DNA of 53,867 nt from an uncultured Oscillospiraceae bacterium (GTDB lineage Bacteria; Bacillota; Clostridia; Oscillospirales; Oscillospiraceae): contig CANQPU010000013.1 in assembly GCA_947625815.1 (NCBI GenBank), positions 1 to 53,867 of the forward strand. Direction: 5' to 3'. The notes under the pieces were generated by a model. It was not told the DNA's origin. It worked only from the letters and a program-made list of their open reading frames with translations, and did no database searches. Both the position numbers and the translations under genes were made by a program. Position 1 is the stretch's first letter. The number at the start of each line of letters is the position of its first letter. Shown piece by piece: positions 44,501 to 52,276 of this stretch.

Positions 44501-44994
44501 TCGGTCCGCTCGTAGCCGGCCCGGATGAGCCGGCCCGTCAGCTCGGCCAGATCGACGCTCCCGCCCGCCTTCAGCCGGACGGCCATCCCCTCCAGCAGCT
44601 CCGGCGGCATGGTCCTGGTCATGAGGCCCTCGGGCGTGGCCACGACGATGGGCCGCTCCCCGGTGAGGAGCGTGTGGAGCACGGAGATCCTGGCCCGCTC
44701 GGCGTCCCGGGAGACGCCCTCGGCATTATAAAAGACAAAGTCCCGGCCGAAAAGCCGCGCCGGCTCCGTGCCGGTAAAGGCCCGCAGATCCTGGGCCATA
44801 CGGCCGGCCTCCCCCTCGTCGGCGCACAGCACCAGCATCGGCCGGCCCGTCTCCAGATAGACCGCCGCCGCGGCGTGGGCCCGGGGCAGCGCCCCCGCCC
44901 CGGACAAAAGCGCCGGGCACCTGCCGGCGTCGATGGCCGTGAGCACCCGGCGGACCGGCTCCTCATTGACGATGGATTTAGTAAGAATTTCCAT
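41503..44994 (-). CDS. mfd: Transcription-repair coupling factor
   Basis: Mfd removes RNA polymerase stalled at DNA lesions and recruits UvrA. The 1163-aa product has the UvrB-like N-terminal modules, the RNA-polymerase-interacting domain (GDLVVHEVYGIGRFAG, near residue 490), and the RecG-like translocase with Walker A GDVGYGKTEVA, the DEEQ box (VVDEEQRFG), LSATPIPRTL and the TRG motif. It ends in the C-terminal TRCF domain. The start ATG at 44994 has AAAGG about 7 bases upstream. Length is normal. It is the last gene of the minus-strand block and may be read from upstream genes. Confidence 0.97.
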   Translation of the reverse strand: MEILTKSIVNEEPVRRVLTAIDAGRCPALLSGAGALPRAHAAAAVYLETGRPMLVLCADEGEAGRMAQDLRAFTGTEPARLFGRDFVFYNAEGVSRDAERARISVLHTLLTGERPIVVATPEGLMTRTMPPELLEGMAVRLKAGGSVDLAELTGRLIRAGYERTEQVEGAGQFALRGGILDVFSPACDEPVRCEFWGDEVDSMGFFDVSSQRRSENAEECLILPARESAAASADGGPEGLCGRMEEYARRLSRKRSVSRELVDGIGADIARLREGRGLPASDRYLDLLYAPSSAVDYLPAETVVVMCEPSRLTERAKNVTLQLAQDLTGLREANVTEGEPDRFLEPWESAVERLADCPVVMMASFTQSQYPLRPKTLASLTAKQLPSYGGSLETAAGDIAHYKKSGYRVVVLVRDKRRAEILKEFLEGRSVATAYDFDLSALPDPGACVIAVGNLSAGLEYPGMRLAVITEGQMTRGLFRRKARRKLPSNRQKLDSFTDLGVGDLVVHEVYGIGRFAGMVKRQIDGAMKDYIKIAYAGTDSLYIPATQLDLVSKYIGGGEDAPVKLSKLGGTDWARAKSRAKAAVKDLADGLLKLQAERQKATGHAFSPDSPWQREFEDNFEYQETDDQLRAIREIKADMEDPVPMDRLLCGDVGYGKTEVALRAVMKCVMDGRQAAILVPTTVLAQQHYQTAARRFDGFPVSIEVLSRFRSPAQVKKTLAGLEDGTVDIVIGTHKLLQKDVRFKKLGLLVVDEEQRFGVQHKERLKELARQVDVLTLSATPIPRTLNMALSGVRDMSTIEEPPSDRQPVQTYVMEHDWGVLADAMRRELSRGGQVYYLHNRVDNIERTAMKIRELMEGASIAVAHGKMDEEHLGAVMEAMQTGDIQILVCTTIIETGIDIPNVNTLIIEDADRMGLAQLHQIRGRVGRSSRRAFAYFTFRRDKVLSEVAEKRLSAIREFAEFNSGFKIAMRDLEIRGAGNILGAEQSGHIMSVGYDMYLKLLEEAVHEEKGERAPEKPECSADLAVSANIPEAYVKSAEQRMDLYRRIAHIRSEEDADDMTDELIDRFGDPPAEVNALIHIALLRGEASDTGFSEIAQKAGRLIFSIRDFEMERVSRLYALPKYKGRVKIEAGVKPAISLKLREGERPLNAAVAFVRDYKTA

Positions 44995-45024
44995 TTATTT
45001 GCCTTTTCACTCCACGCCGAAAGG

Positions 45025-45045
45025 CCCCGATGCGCCGCATCGGGG
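45025..45045 (-). terminator. Possible terminator between rsmG and mfd
   Basis: A perfect 9-bp stem CCCCGATGC/GCATCGGGG (45025-45033 with 45037-45045) lies in the 92-bp gap. On the minus strand it is followed only by CCTTTC, so termination would be partial. Confidence 0.45.
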
Positions 45046-45086
45046 GTATTCGACGGTATTTTACTTGATGGGTCGGAACGCGGCCC

Positions 45087-45794
45087 TTACAGCGCCCTTT
45101 TCTGGATCGCCGCCCAGCGGCGGGGGTAGGCCGCCGGGGTGGGGGCGGTCTTCTCAACGATCACCACCCGGCGGCGGATGTCTGTCCCTGGTATGGTGTA
45201 TTCCCGTATATCAGCAAGCCTACCGCCCAGCTTTACAAGGGCGGTCTCCGCCTCCGCGATCTCGCTGTCCGAGTCCGCGGCCTTCATGGCTAAAAAGTGA
45301 CCGCCCACCTTCACAAAGGGCATACACAGCTCCGCCAGGGAGTTGAGCCTTGCCACCGCCCGGGACACGGCCACGTCAAACCGCTCCCGGTACTCAGGCG
45401 CCCGGCCCAGCTCCTCCGCCCGCCCGCACAGGCAGACGCAGGGCAGGCCCAGCCTCTCCGTCAGCTCCGCCAGGAACGCCACCTTTTTCTCCGTGGCGTC
45501 CAGAAGCGTCAGGTCAAGGCCCGGCTCGGCCAGCTTCAGCGCCAGCCCCGGGAGCCCCCCGCCGGTGCCCACGTCCACCACCCTTTTTCCAGACAGAGCG
45601 GCGTATTTCAGCACCGCCAGGCTGTCCAGAAAGTGGAGACGGGCCGTCTGCTCCTCCCCCTCGATGGCGGTCAGGTTGAACTGACGGTTCGCCTTCGAGA
45701 GCGCGTCGTAATAGGCCCGGTATCGCTCCGGGGCCTCCTCAGGCAGGCAGATGCCGAGGGCGTTGGCGCCCCCGGCAAGGATCTCCTCCAGCAT
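45087..45794 (-). CDS. rsmG: 16S rRNA (guanine-N7) methyltransferase RsmG
   Basis: RsmG (GidB) methylates G527 of 16S rRNA with S-adenosylmethionine. The 235-aa product has the SAM-binding motif VVDVGTGGGLPGLALK, LLDATEKKVAFL, and the GRAEELG and AVSRAVARLN segments. It begins one base after the mscL stop. The gene often lies near parAB at the origin, as here. Confidence 0.95.
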   Translation of the reverse strand: MLEEILAGGANALGICLPEEAPERYRAYYDALSKANRQFNLTAIEGEEQTARLHFLDSLAVLKYAALSGKRVVDVGTGGGLPGLALKLAEPGLDLTLLDATEKKVAFLAELTERLGLPCVCLCGRAEELGRAPEYRERFDVAVSRAVARLNSLAELCMPFVKVGGHFLAMKAADSDSEIAEAETALVKLGGRLADIREYTIPGTDIRRRVVIVEKTAPTPAAYPRRWAAIQKRAL

Positions 45795-45795
45795 C

Positions 45796-46236
45796 TTATT
45801 TCTTCTGGGCCAGCAGGTCGCGGATCTCGGTGAGAAGCTTCTCCTCGGCGCTGGGCTCGGGGGGCGCCGCGGGGGCGGCGGCCGCCTCGGCCTCCTGCTT
45901 CTTCTTCAGCTTGTCGGAGGCGGAGTTGAAGGCCTTCACGATGCAGAACACCACCAGGGCCAGGATGATGAAGTTGATGACCGCGGAGATGAAGTTGCCG
46001 TAATTGAGGGTGTTGGGCGCGGCGTCCGCGGCCACCTTGTAGAAGGTGGGGAGCGTCAGGGTCATGGACGAGAAGTCCACGCCGCCCAGGAAGATGGAGA
46101 CGATGGGCATGATCACGTCGTTGGTCAGGGAGGTGGTGATAGTGCTGAAGGCGCCGCCGATGATGACGCCCACGGCCAGACCCAGGACGTTGCCCTTGTT
46201 GATGAACGCTTTGAATTCCGAAAAGAACTTCTTCAT
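45796..46236 (-). CDS. mscL: Large-conductance mechanosensitive channel
   Basis: MscL opens under membrane tension to release solutes during osmotic downshock. The 146-aa product has the N-terminal amphipathic helix (KKFFSEFKAFINKGNVLGLAVGVIIG), the pore helix with the Gly/Ala pattern, a periplasmic-loop equivalent, a second membrane helix (ISAVINFIILALVVFCIVKAF in part) and an Ala/Glu-rich cytoplasmic bundle. AGGAGA lies 8 bases before the ATG. Confidence 0.95.
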   Translation of the reverse strand: MKKFFSEFKAFINKGNVLGLAVGVIIGGAFSTITTSLTNDVIMPIVSIFLGGVDFSSMTLTLPTFYKVAADAAPNTLNYGNFISAVINFIILALVVFCIVKAFNSASDKLKKKQEAEAAAAPAAPPEPSAEEKLLTEIRDLLAQKK

Positions 46237-46265
46237 GTGCTTTCTCCTTTATGTATTCCGGCGGC

Positions 46266-46553
46266 TCACGCCTCCGGCTCCGCGGAGGCGTCCTCCACGG
46301 TGATGCCCTCGCCGGTCTCGGCCTCCTCACCGCAGCAGCAGCACTCATCGACGCTTGTGCACCCCTCGTCCTTCTGGAGCGCGGGGAGGAGCTTCACCTC
46401 CACCAGCCTGTCGTCGCCGTTTTTGGTGCAGGTCACCTTCCAGGTGGCGGACGTGACGACCACCTTGCCGGTCTCCTCGTCCTTCTTGACGCTGTACGGC
46501 GTGACGGCCGCCAGGGCGGCTGCGCCTAACAGGACCTTCCAAATCGCTTTCAT
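46266..46553 (-). CDS. Small Cys-rich protein with N-terminal membrane segment
   Basis: The 95-aa product starts with a short hydrophobic helix (AIWKVLLGAAALAAVTP) that could be a membrane anchor or signal. A beta-rich middle follows (KVVVTSATWKVTCT), then the motif CTSVDECCCCGEE and an acidic Glu/Ala tail. GGAGG lies 7 bases upstream of the ATG, supporting expression. The run of four cysteines suggests metal binding or redox activity. I do not recognise the family. It lies between serS and mscL, in the same orientation. Confidence 0.7.
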   Translation of the reverse strand: MKAIWKVLLGAAALAAVTPYSVKKDEETGKVVVTSATWKVTCTKNGDDRLVEVKLLPALQKDEGCTSVDECCCCGEEAETGEGITVEDASAEPEA

Positions 46554-46582
46554 AATGGTTCCTCCTTATATAAATTTAATTT

Positions 46583-47893
46583 TTATACCTTTTTTGCCTT
46601 CTCCAGCCGCTCCTTGCCGCCCATGTAGGGGCGCAGGACCTGCGGGATCCGGACCGATCCGTCGGCGGAGAGGTTGTTCTCCAAAAGGGCGATGAGCATC
46701 CGGGGCGGGGCCACGCAGGTGTTGTTGAGGGTGTGGGCAAGGTAAACTTTCCCATCCTCTCCCTTGATCCGGATCTTCAGCCGCCGGGCCTGGGCGTCGC
46801 CCAGGTTGGAGCAGGAGCAGACCTCAAAATACTTCTGCTGACGGGGGCTCCAGGCCTCGATGTCGCAGGACTTGACCTTCAGGTCCGCCAGGTCGCCGGA
46901 GCAGCACTCCAGCTGTCGCACGGGGATGTCCAGGGAGCGGAAGAGCTCCACGGAATACTGCCAGAGCTTCTCGTACCAGTCCATGGACTCCTGGGGGCGG
47001 CAGACCACGATCATCTCCTGCTTCTCGAACTGGTGGATGCGGTAGACGCCCCGCTCCTCCAGGCCGTGGGCGCCCTTCTCCTTGCGGAAGCAGGGGGAGT
47101 AGCTGGTCAGCGTGTGCGGCAGGGAGCTCTCGGGGATGACCTGGTCGATATACCGGCCGATCATGGAGTGCTCGCTGGTGCCGATGAGGTAAAGGTCCTC
47201 GCCCTCCAGCTTATACATCATGGCGTCCATGTCCGACTGGCTCATGACGCCCTCCACGATGACCCCGTGCATCATATAGGGCGGGATCATGTAGGTGAAG
47301 CCCTTGCCGATCATAAAGTCCCGGGCGTAGGCCAGCACGGCCTCGTGGAGCCGGGCGATGTCGCCGATGAGATAGTAAAACCCGTTCCCGGCCACCCGTC
47401 TGGCGCCGTCCAGGTCGATGCCGTTGAAGCTCTCCATGATCTGGGTGTGATAGGGGATCTCAAAATCCGGCACGCGGGCCTCGCCGAAGCGCTGGACCTC
47501 CACGTTGTGGCTGTCGTCCGGGCCGATGGGCACGGACGGGTCGATGATCTGGGGGATGCGCATCATGACGGACCGGAGCTCCTGGGCGTACCGGTCCTCC
47601 AGCTGCTCCAGCTCCGTGAGTCTCTCCCCGTCGGCCTTCACTTCGGCCTTGATCCGCTCGGCCTCCGCGGCCTTGGACGGGTCCTTTTTGGCCTGCCCCA
47701 TGAGCGCGCCGATCTGCTTGGAGAGGGCGTTCCGTCTGGCCCGCAGGTCACTGGCCTCGTTGATGGCCGCGCGGTTGAGCCGGTCAAGCTCCGCCGCCCT
47801 GTCCACCAGGGGCAGCTTCTCGTCCTGAAATTTCTTCCTTATGTTCTCCCGCACAAGCTCCGGGTTCTCCCGGATGAGCTTAATGTCGATCAC
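46583..47893 (-). CDS. serS: Seryl-tRNA synthetase
   Basis: This class II synthetase charges tRNA-Ser. The 436-aa product has the N-terminal coiled-coil arm (about residues 30-105), motif 2 (SPCFRKEKGAHG), the serine-binding region, and motif 3 (NNTCVAPPRMLIALLENN). The start is GTG at 47893, overlapping the stop of the small membrane protein gene (GTGA), and gives the usual MIDIKLIRENPE N-terminus. No T-box leader is possible because upstream DNA is coding. Confidence 0.96.
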   Translation of the reverse strand: MIDIKLIRENPELVRENIRKKFQDEKLPLVDRAAELDRLNRAAINEASDLRARRNALSKQIGALMGQAKKDPSKAAEAERIKAEVKADGERLTELEQLEDRYAQELRSVMMRIPQIIDPSVPIGPDDSHNVEVQRFGEARVPDFEIPYHTQIMESFNGIDLDGARRVAGNGFYYLIGDIARLHEAVLAYARDFMIGKGFTYMIPPYMMHGVIVEGVMSQSDMDAMMYKLEGEDLYLIGTSEHSMIGRYIDQVIPESSLPHTLTSYSPCFRKEKGAHGLEERGVYRIHQFEKQEMIVVCRPQESMDWYEKLWQYSVELFRSLDIPVRQLECCSGDLADLKVKSCDIEAWSPRQQKYFEVCSCSNLGDAQARRLKIRIKGEDGKVYLAHTLNNTCVAPPRMLIALLENNLSADGSVRIPQVLRPYMGGKERLEKAKKV

Positions 47894-48162
47894 GGCTCGA
47901 TCCCTCCGTTTATCCTTTCGTTGATGGAAAGGCCCGGCTCCGGGCCGGCCTCGTCCAGATACCCGCTTTCCCCGGGCAGGACAGCGGTGCTGTGCTGGTG
48001 GATGGCATAGGAGAGCAGTATGAGCGCCAGCGCCGCCACAAACAGGATCACCGTATAGAGGATCACCGACAGCTCCCGCTTTTTTGAGGCGCCGGGGCTG
48101 GTGTCCCGGACCTCCTTCTCCGGCGCCGTGTCCGGCGCGTCACTTCTTTTGTTCAGCTTCAT
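47890..48162 (-). CDS. Small single-pass membrane protein, unknown function
   Basis: The 90-aa product has a charged N-terminal 30 residues, one strong membrane helix (LSVILYTVILFVAALALIL in part) and an external C-terminal tail. It overlaps parB by 23 bp and serS by 4 bp, so it is embedded in the parA-parB-serS transcript. GGAG lies a few bases upstream of the ATG. No family is recognised. The topology and position are reminiscent of small accessory proteins, but no role can be assigned. Confidence 0.72.
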   Translation of the reverse strand: MKLNKRSDAPDTAPEKEVRDTSPGASKKRELSVILYTVILFVAALALILLSYAIHQHSTAVLPGESGYLDEAGPEPGLSINERINGGIEP

Positions 48163-49042
48163 CTATCTCCAACTCCGACTTCATGGTTTTGAGCGCTCGC
48201 CGGAGATATTCAAAATCCCGGTCGCTGTAATAATCCAGGGTGATCTTCCCGCAGTCCCGGCCGGCGGCAATGGCGACCTTCCGGCCCAGCGTCTCGGTGA
48301 GGTCCCGCTCCACCTCGGCCACGTAGTCCACCCCGTCGGGCCCCAGACGGTAGTTCTTCTTCTGCCGCGGCGCCTTCCCGGCCTCGCCGAGGAGCCGCCT
48401 GATGTTGGCGCCGATCTCCCGGACGGACATGTCCCGCTCCACGGCCAGCGCGGCCAGCCGCTCCTGCGCCCCGGTGTCCCTCAGCTCCAAAAGCGCCTTG
48501 GCCTGACTGGTGGAGAGCTTGCCCTCCTCGCAGTACGCCAGCGCTTTTGGCGCCAGCCCCAGCAGCCGTATGGCGTTGGCTATGGCCGGGCGGCTTTTTC
48601 CCACCCGTTCCGCCACCTGCTCCTGCGTCAGGCCGTACCGGGCCATCAGCATCTCGTAGCCCCGGGCCTCCTCCACGGGATTCAGATCCTCCCGCTGAAG
48701 ATTCTCGATCAGCGCCAGCTCGGAGGCCTCCCGGTCCGAGACGTCCACGATGTTCACCGGGATCTCCGTGAGCCCCGCCATCCTGGCCGCCCGCCAGCGC
48801 CGCTCGCCGGCGATGATCTGATAGTATCCGCCGTCGGCGGCCCGGACCGTCACCGGCTGGATCACCCCGTGCTCCCGGATGGACTGGGCCAGCTCCTCCA
48901 GCTTCTCCTCGTCAAAGACCGTCCGCGGCTGGTTGGGGCGCGGCTCGATCTTCGCCACGGGCAGACGGGTCAGACCGTCCTCGCGGGCCATGGTGTCCTC
49001 CCCCAGGAGGGCGCCCAGGCCGCTTCCCAATCCCTTCGCCAT
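48140..49042 (-). CDS. parB: Chromosome-partitioning protein ParB (Spo0J)
   Basis: ParB binds parS and spreads as a CTP-dependent clamp to organise origin segregation. The 300-aa product has the N-terminal ParA-stimulating region, the CTPase motifs RPNQPRTVF and GERRWRAARMAG, a helix-turn-helix (LTQEQVAERVGKSRPAIAN) and a C-terminal dimerisation domain. It starts immediately after the parA stop. Two parS sites lie about 1 kb upstream. Confidence 0.96.
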   Translation of the reverse strand: MAKGLGSGLGALLGEDTMAREDGLTRLPVAKIEPRPNQPRTVFDEEKLEELAQSIREHGVIQPVTVRAADGGYYQIIAGERRWRAARMAGLTEIPVNIVDVSDREASELALIENLQREDLNPVEEARGYEMLMARYGLTQEQVAERVGKSRPAIANAIRLLGLAPKALAYCEEGKLSTSQAKALLELRDTGAQERLAALAVERDMSVREIGANIRRLLGEAGKAPRQKKNYRLGPDGVDYVAEVERDLTETLGRKVAIAAGRDCGKITLDYYSDRDFEYLRRALKTMKSELEIDEAEQKK

Positions 49043-49816
49043 TTATTTCACCGCCCCTTTCCCGTTTCTCTCCATGATCTCCCTGGCAAGGGCCGTGTAC
49101 GCCGCGGCCCCTTTGGAGCCCGGGTCATAGGCCATGACCGGCTTGCCGTGGCTGGGGGCCTCCGACAGCCGCACGTTCCGGGGGATCACGGTCCGCATGA
49201 CCTTGTCCCGGAAATATTTCTTGACCTCCGCCGCCACCTGCATGGACAGGTTGGTCCGGCCGTCGAACATGGTCAGGACCACGCCCTCGATGTCCAGCTC
49301 CGGGTTGAGCTTCCTTTTGATGAGCCGGACGGTGTTCATCAGGTCCGAGAGCCCCTCCAGGGCGAAATACTCGCACTGCACCGGCACCAGGACGGTGTCT
49401 GCCGCCACGAGCCCGTTCAGCGTCAGCAGCTCCAGGGACGGCGGGCAGTCGATGAGGATATAGTCGTAGGCGTCCGCCCTGGCGCGGAGGGCCTTTTTCA
49501 GTATGTATTCCCGCTCCGGCAGCTCCACCAGCTCGATCAGCGCCCCGGACAGGGCCTTGTTGGAGGGGAGCAGGTCGCCGAATTTCGTCTTCACCGTACA
49601 TCCCGCCGGGTCCGCCGCGCCGATCAGCACGTCGTAGGTGCCCGCCCTGACCCGGTTCTTGTCCACCCCCATGGCGGAGGTGGCGTTCCCCTGGGGGTCG
49701 GCGTCCACGAGCAGGACCCGCCTGCCCTCCCGGCACAGCGCGCAGGTGACATTGACGGACGTGGTGGTCTTTCCCACGCCCCCTTTTTGATTGGCGACCG
49801 CGATGATCTTTCCCAT
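49043..49816 (-). CDS. parA: Chromosome-partitioning ATPase ParA (Soj)
   Basis: This Walker-type ATPase works with ParB in origin segregation and, in Bacillus, modulates DnaA. The 257-aa product has the deviant Walker A KGGVGKTTT (about residues 10-18), switch motifs DADPQGNATSAMG and DCPPSLELLT, and the C-terminal Ala/Arg helix. The ATG at 49816 has GGAGG 6 bases upstream and gives the typical MGKIIAVANQKGG start; the frame opens further upstream only with TTG. Confidence 0.96.
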   Translation of the reverse strand: MGKIIAVANQKGGVGKTTTSVNVTCALCREGRRVLLVDADPQGNATSAMGVDKNRVRAGTYDVLIGAADPAGCTVKTKFGDLLPSNKALSGALIELVELPEREYILKKALRARADAYDYILIDCPPSLELLTLNGLVAADTVLVPVQCEYFALEGLSDLMNTVRLIKRKLNPELDIEGVVLTMFDGRTNLSMQVAAEVKKYFRDKVMRTVIPRNVRLSEAPSHGKPVMAYDPGSKGAAAYTALAREIMERNGKGAVK

Positions 49817-49874
49817 GTCACCCTCCGCTTCCGCTGTCAACGCTGATGCAGGATCAAATGTAAGGCCCGCATGT

Positions 49875-49998
49875 GCGGATATTATACCACAAAATCAGAG
49901 TTTTGTGGTATAATCGCCATGTCCCGCGGTTCCGCCCGCAGGGCGGGAGCGGGACGGCTTGAAATCAAATATAATATCCGCAACGCGGATATTATACC
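49875..49998. promoter_or_regulatory. Palindrome cluster in the parA leader
   Basis: Two perfect palindromes lie here: 49881-49894 with 49901-49914 (14-bp arms, ATTATACCACAAAA) and 49970-49981 with 49985-49996 (12-bp arms, TATAATATCCGC). The 12-mer GCGGATATTATA occurs three times (49875 and 49985 on plus, 49970 on minus). TATAAT motifs face both ways. This could be an operator for autoregulation and/or a multi-promoter region. Confidence 0.65.
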
Positions 49999-50019
49999 CC
50001 AATCCCGTCCTCATTTCAA
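49991..50019 (-). promoter_or_regulatory. Promoter of the parA-parB operon
   Basis: On the minus strand TTGAAA (50019-50014), a 17-base spacer and TATAAT (49996-49991) form a good sigma-A promoter. The -10 lies inside the 12-bp palindrome. The leader to parA would be about 165 bases. Confidence 0.72.
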
Positions 50020-50066
50020 TAACAATCTGAAAATCTTTCCCGCAAATGTGGAGCTTCTCCTTGAAT

Positions 50067-50082
50067 TGTTCCACGTAGAACA
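50067..50082. other. parS: parS site 1
   Basis: TGTTCCACGTAGAACA differs by one base from perfect symmetry and fits the ParB-binding consensus. It lies 250 bp upstream of parA. Confidence 0.88.
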
Positions 50083-50190
50083 TTCCGTTTCCACCCAAAA
50101 CAGCAAGGGAGACGGGCAAAAATCGGGACCCCGCCCCGGTTTCCCCGCGCCCCTGCCCAAAAAAGCCCGTCTGCTCCTTTCGGGGGCCAA

Positions 50191-50206
50191 TGTTCCACGT
50201 GGAACA
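50191..50206. other. parS: parS site 2
   Basis: TGTTCCACGTGGAACA is a perfect 16-bp palindrome and a consensus parS. It lies 20 bp beyond the gpr stop. Confidence 0.93.
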
Positions 50207-50226
50207 TTGGCCCCGCGGCCCCGCGG

Positions 50227-51120
50227 TCAGCCCAGGAACATGTCCACGTCCTCCACGGTCAGGCCCTCGTGGAGGGCCAGGTCGATGGCGTAGCCCACCA
50301 GGCGGGAGATGGCGGCGGCGTCGGAGTCGATCTCCCGGGGGGTGACGATCATCCCCCCCGCGCTTTCGCGGAGGGCGTCGGCATCCAGCGAGGCGCCCGC
50401 GGCGCCGGCCAGGTCCAGGGCCAGGGTGGCGGCGTCCACCACCGTGGGTACGCCCAGGGCGATGACCGGCACGCCCAGGGTCTCCCGGGACAGGGCGGCC
50501 CGGGCGTTGCCCACGCCGGAGCCGGGGACGATGCCGGTGTCCGCGATCTGAACGGTCCGGCAGAGCCGCTCCACGCTGCGGGAGGCCAGGGCGTCCACGG
50601 CGATGACGGCCGCGGGCCGGATCTGGCGGACCAGCGCGCCGACGGTGTCCACGCTCTCGACGCCGGTGGTGCCCAGCACCCCCGGCTCCACCACCGCCAC
50701 ACTGCCAAAGCCCTCGAACTGCTGGGGGCAGGACTCCCGGAGGTGACGGGTGACGAGGACGTTCTTCACCGCCAGGTGGCCCACCGCGTCCGGCGTTATG
50801 GCGGGGTTGCCCAGACCCGCCACCAGCACGGTGCCGGTCACATCGCCCAGCAGCTCCCGGAGGGACCCGGCCACGACCCCGACGCCGTCCCGGAAGGAGT
50901 CGTCGTCCCGGCGGAGATACCGGCCCAGCTCCACGGTCACGTATTTTCCGATGGGCTTGGACAGCGCCCGGGCCGCCTCCTCGGTGCGGACGTTGACGGT
51001 GACGACCGGGAAGCCCGCCCGGGTCTCCTCCTCCTCGTCCACCCCCGGGAGGGCGTCGGGGTTCTCCTCGCTCCATATTCTTTTTGCCTCCATGGCCAGA
51101 TCAGAACGGCGTGAAAGCAT
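50227..51120 (-). CDS. gpr: Germination protease GPR
   Basis: GPR degrades small acid-soluble proteins when a spore germinates; it is made in the forespore as a zymogen. The 297-aa product shows the family blocks RSDLAMEAKRIW at the N-terminus, VLVAGLGNPAITPDAVGHLA, PGVLGTTGVESVD, and TGIVPGSGVGNARAALS. Its presence is the strongest evidence that the organism forms endospores. The ATG has a G-rich ribosome site 7 bases upstream. GGAATA about 45 bases upstream could be a sigma-G -35, but its -10 partner GATATAG is weak. Confidence 0.94.
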   Translation of the reverse strand: MLSRRSDLAMEAKRIWSEENPDALPGVDEEEETRAGFPVVTVNVRTEEAARALSKPIGKYVTVELGRYLRRDDDSFRDGVGVVAGSLRELLGDVTGTVLVAGLGNPAITPDAVGHLAVKNVLVTRHLRESCPQQFEGFGSVAVVEPGVLGTTGVESVDTVGALVRQIRPAAVIAVDALASRSVERLCRTVQIADTGIVPGSGVGNARAALSRETLGVPVIALGVPTVVDAATLALDLAGAAGASLDADALRESAGGMIVTPREIDSDAAAISRLVGYAIDLALHEGLTVEDVDMFLG

Positions 51121-51210
51121 CCAATACCCCCTATATCTTGTGGTTTTGATGTAGTATTCCCACTAAAACGGAAAAAGTGCGGGAATCCCATAAAAATTTA
51201 AAAAAAACAC

Positions 51211-51239
51211 TTGCCAATTTGACAGAATCATGATAAAAT
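51211..51239 (+). promoter_or_regulatory. Promoter of rpsT
   Basis: TTGCCA (51211-51216), a 17-base spacer and TAAAAT (51234-51239) with TGA before the -10 lie about 60 bases before the ATG, which has AGGAGG upstream. Confidence 0.72.
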
Positions 51240-51300
51240 ACCATTCCGCACGGTTAGTCGAGAAGATAACAGTGACTTTATAGGAGGAGGTGGCCAAAGA

Positions 51301-51561
51301 ATGCCCAATATCAAATCTGCGAAGAAGCGCGTCCTGATCGGCGAAGTCCGTAACGCCCGCAACAAGGCCGACAAGTCCGAGCTCAAGACTGTCCTGAAGA
51401 AGTTTGACGCCGCGGTGGCCGGTGGTGACCGCAAAGAGGCCGAGAGCGCCTATAAAGTTGCCGTCAAGACTGTTGACAAGGCGGCCGCGAAGGGTCTTAT
51501 TCATAAGAATAACGCCGCTCACAAAAAGAGCAGCATCGACCTGAAGCTCGCCAACATGTGA
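51301..51561 (+). CDS. rpsT: 30S ribosomal protein S20
   Basis: The 86-aa basic product has the S20 signature MPNIKSAKKRVLIGEVRNARNKADKS in segments and the C-terminal HKNNAAHKKS motif. It binds 16S rRNA early in 30S assembly. It is a single-gene unit with its own promoter and terminator, divergent from gpr. In many Firmicutes gpr and rpsT are likewise neighbours. Confidence 0.96.
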   Translation: MPNIKSAKKRVLIGEVRNARNKADKSELKTVLKKFDAAVAGGDRKEAESAYKVAVKTVDKAAAKGLIHKNNAAHKKSSIDLKLANM

Positions 51562-51577
51562 TCGAGCCAACAAAAAA

Positions 51578-51601
51578 ACGCCGGGGTCATCCGGCGTTTT
51601 T
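51578..51601 (+). terminator. Terminator after rpsT
   Basis: ACGCCGG/CCGGCGT (51578-51584 with 51591-51597) with a 6-base loop, followed by TTTTCTTT and preceded by seven A residues. Confidence 0.88.
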
Positions 51602-51689
51602 CTTTAAGCGCGTCCCGGCGATTTTCCCGGGGCCGGCGGACGGGTAGGCGAGCGCATACCCTTGAGACGACAGATAAGGGGGGAGCCGC

Positions 51690-52253
51690 GTGAATCTTTT
51701 TGAAATAGGGATCCTGGACTTCATCCAGGAGCATCTGCGCACCGGGTTCGGGGACCTCTTCATGTCCCGGATCACGGTCCTGGGCGACGGGGGGATCCTG
51801 TGGATCGCGCTGACGCTGGTGCTGCTGCTCATACCGAAGACCCGGAGGGTGGGGCTTTGCTGCGCCGTGTCGCTGCTCATCGACCTGGCGCTGTGCAACG
51901 GCCTCATCAAGAACTTAGTGGCGCGAACGCGGCCCTATGTGGTGAACCCGGACGTGGTGCTGCTGATCCCCAAGCCGGGGGAGTACTCCTTCCCCTCGGG
52001 CCACGCGGCGGCGTCCTTCACGGCGGTGGGGGCCCTCTACTTCAACCGGTCCAGGCTCTGGATTCCGGCCTGCGTGCTGGCGGTGATCATCGGGTATTCC
52101 CGGCTTTACCTGTATGTCCATTACCCCACCGACGTCCTCTTCGGCGCGGCCTTCGGCATCCTGTTCGGCTTTCTGGGCACCCTTCTGGTGCGGAAGGCCG
52201 GGGAGCTCATGGAAAGAAGGCGGGCGAAGAAGAGCGGCGACCGGGAAAAGTGA
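51690..52253 (+). CDS. PAP2-family membrane phosphatase
   Basis: The 187-aa product has five or so membrane helices and the three phosphatase motifs: KNLVARTRPY (KxxxxxxRP), PSGHAAAS (PSGH) and SRLYLYVHYPTD (SRxxxxxHxxxD). The family dephosphorylates phosphatidate or undecaprenyl pyrophosphate at the membrane; which substrate applies is open. The start is GTG with AAGGGGGGAG 4 bases upstream. It stands alone between rpsT and rplM with its own terminator. Confidence 0.9.
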   Translation: MNLFEIGILDFIQEHLRTGFGDLFMSRITVLGDGGILWIALTLVLLLIPKTRRVGLCCAVSLLIDLALCNGLIKNLVARTRPYVVNPDVVLLIPKPGEYSFPSGHAAASFTAVGALYFNRSRLWIPACVLAVIIGYSRLYLYVHYPTDVLFGAAFGILFGFLGTLLVRKAGELMERRRAKKSGDREK

Positions 52254-52276
52254 AGAAGCAGGAGAATTTTCAGCGG

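Noticed and set aside
51130-51165. Firm sigma-G promoter for gpr
   Set aside because: GGAATA resembles the -35, but the -10 partner (GATATAG) matches too few positions to claim it as a feature.
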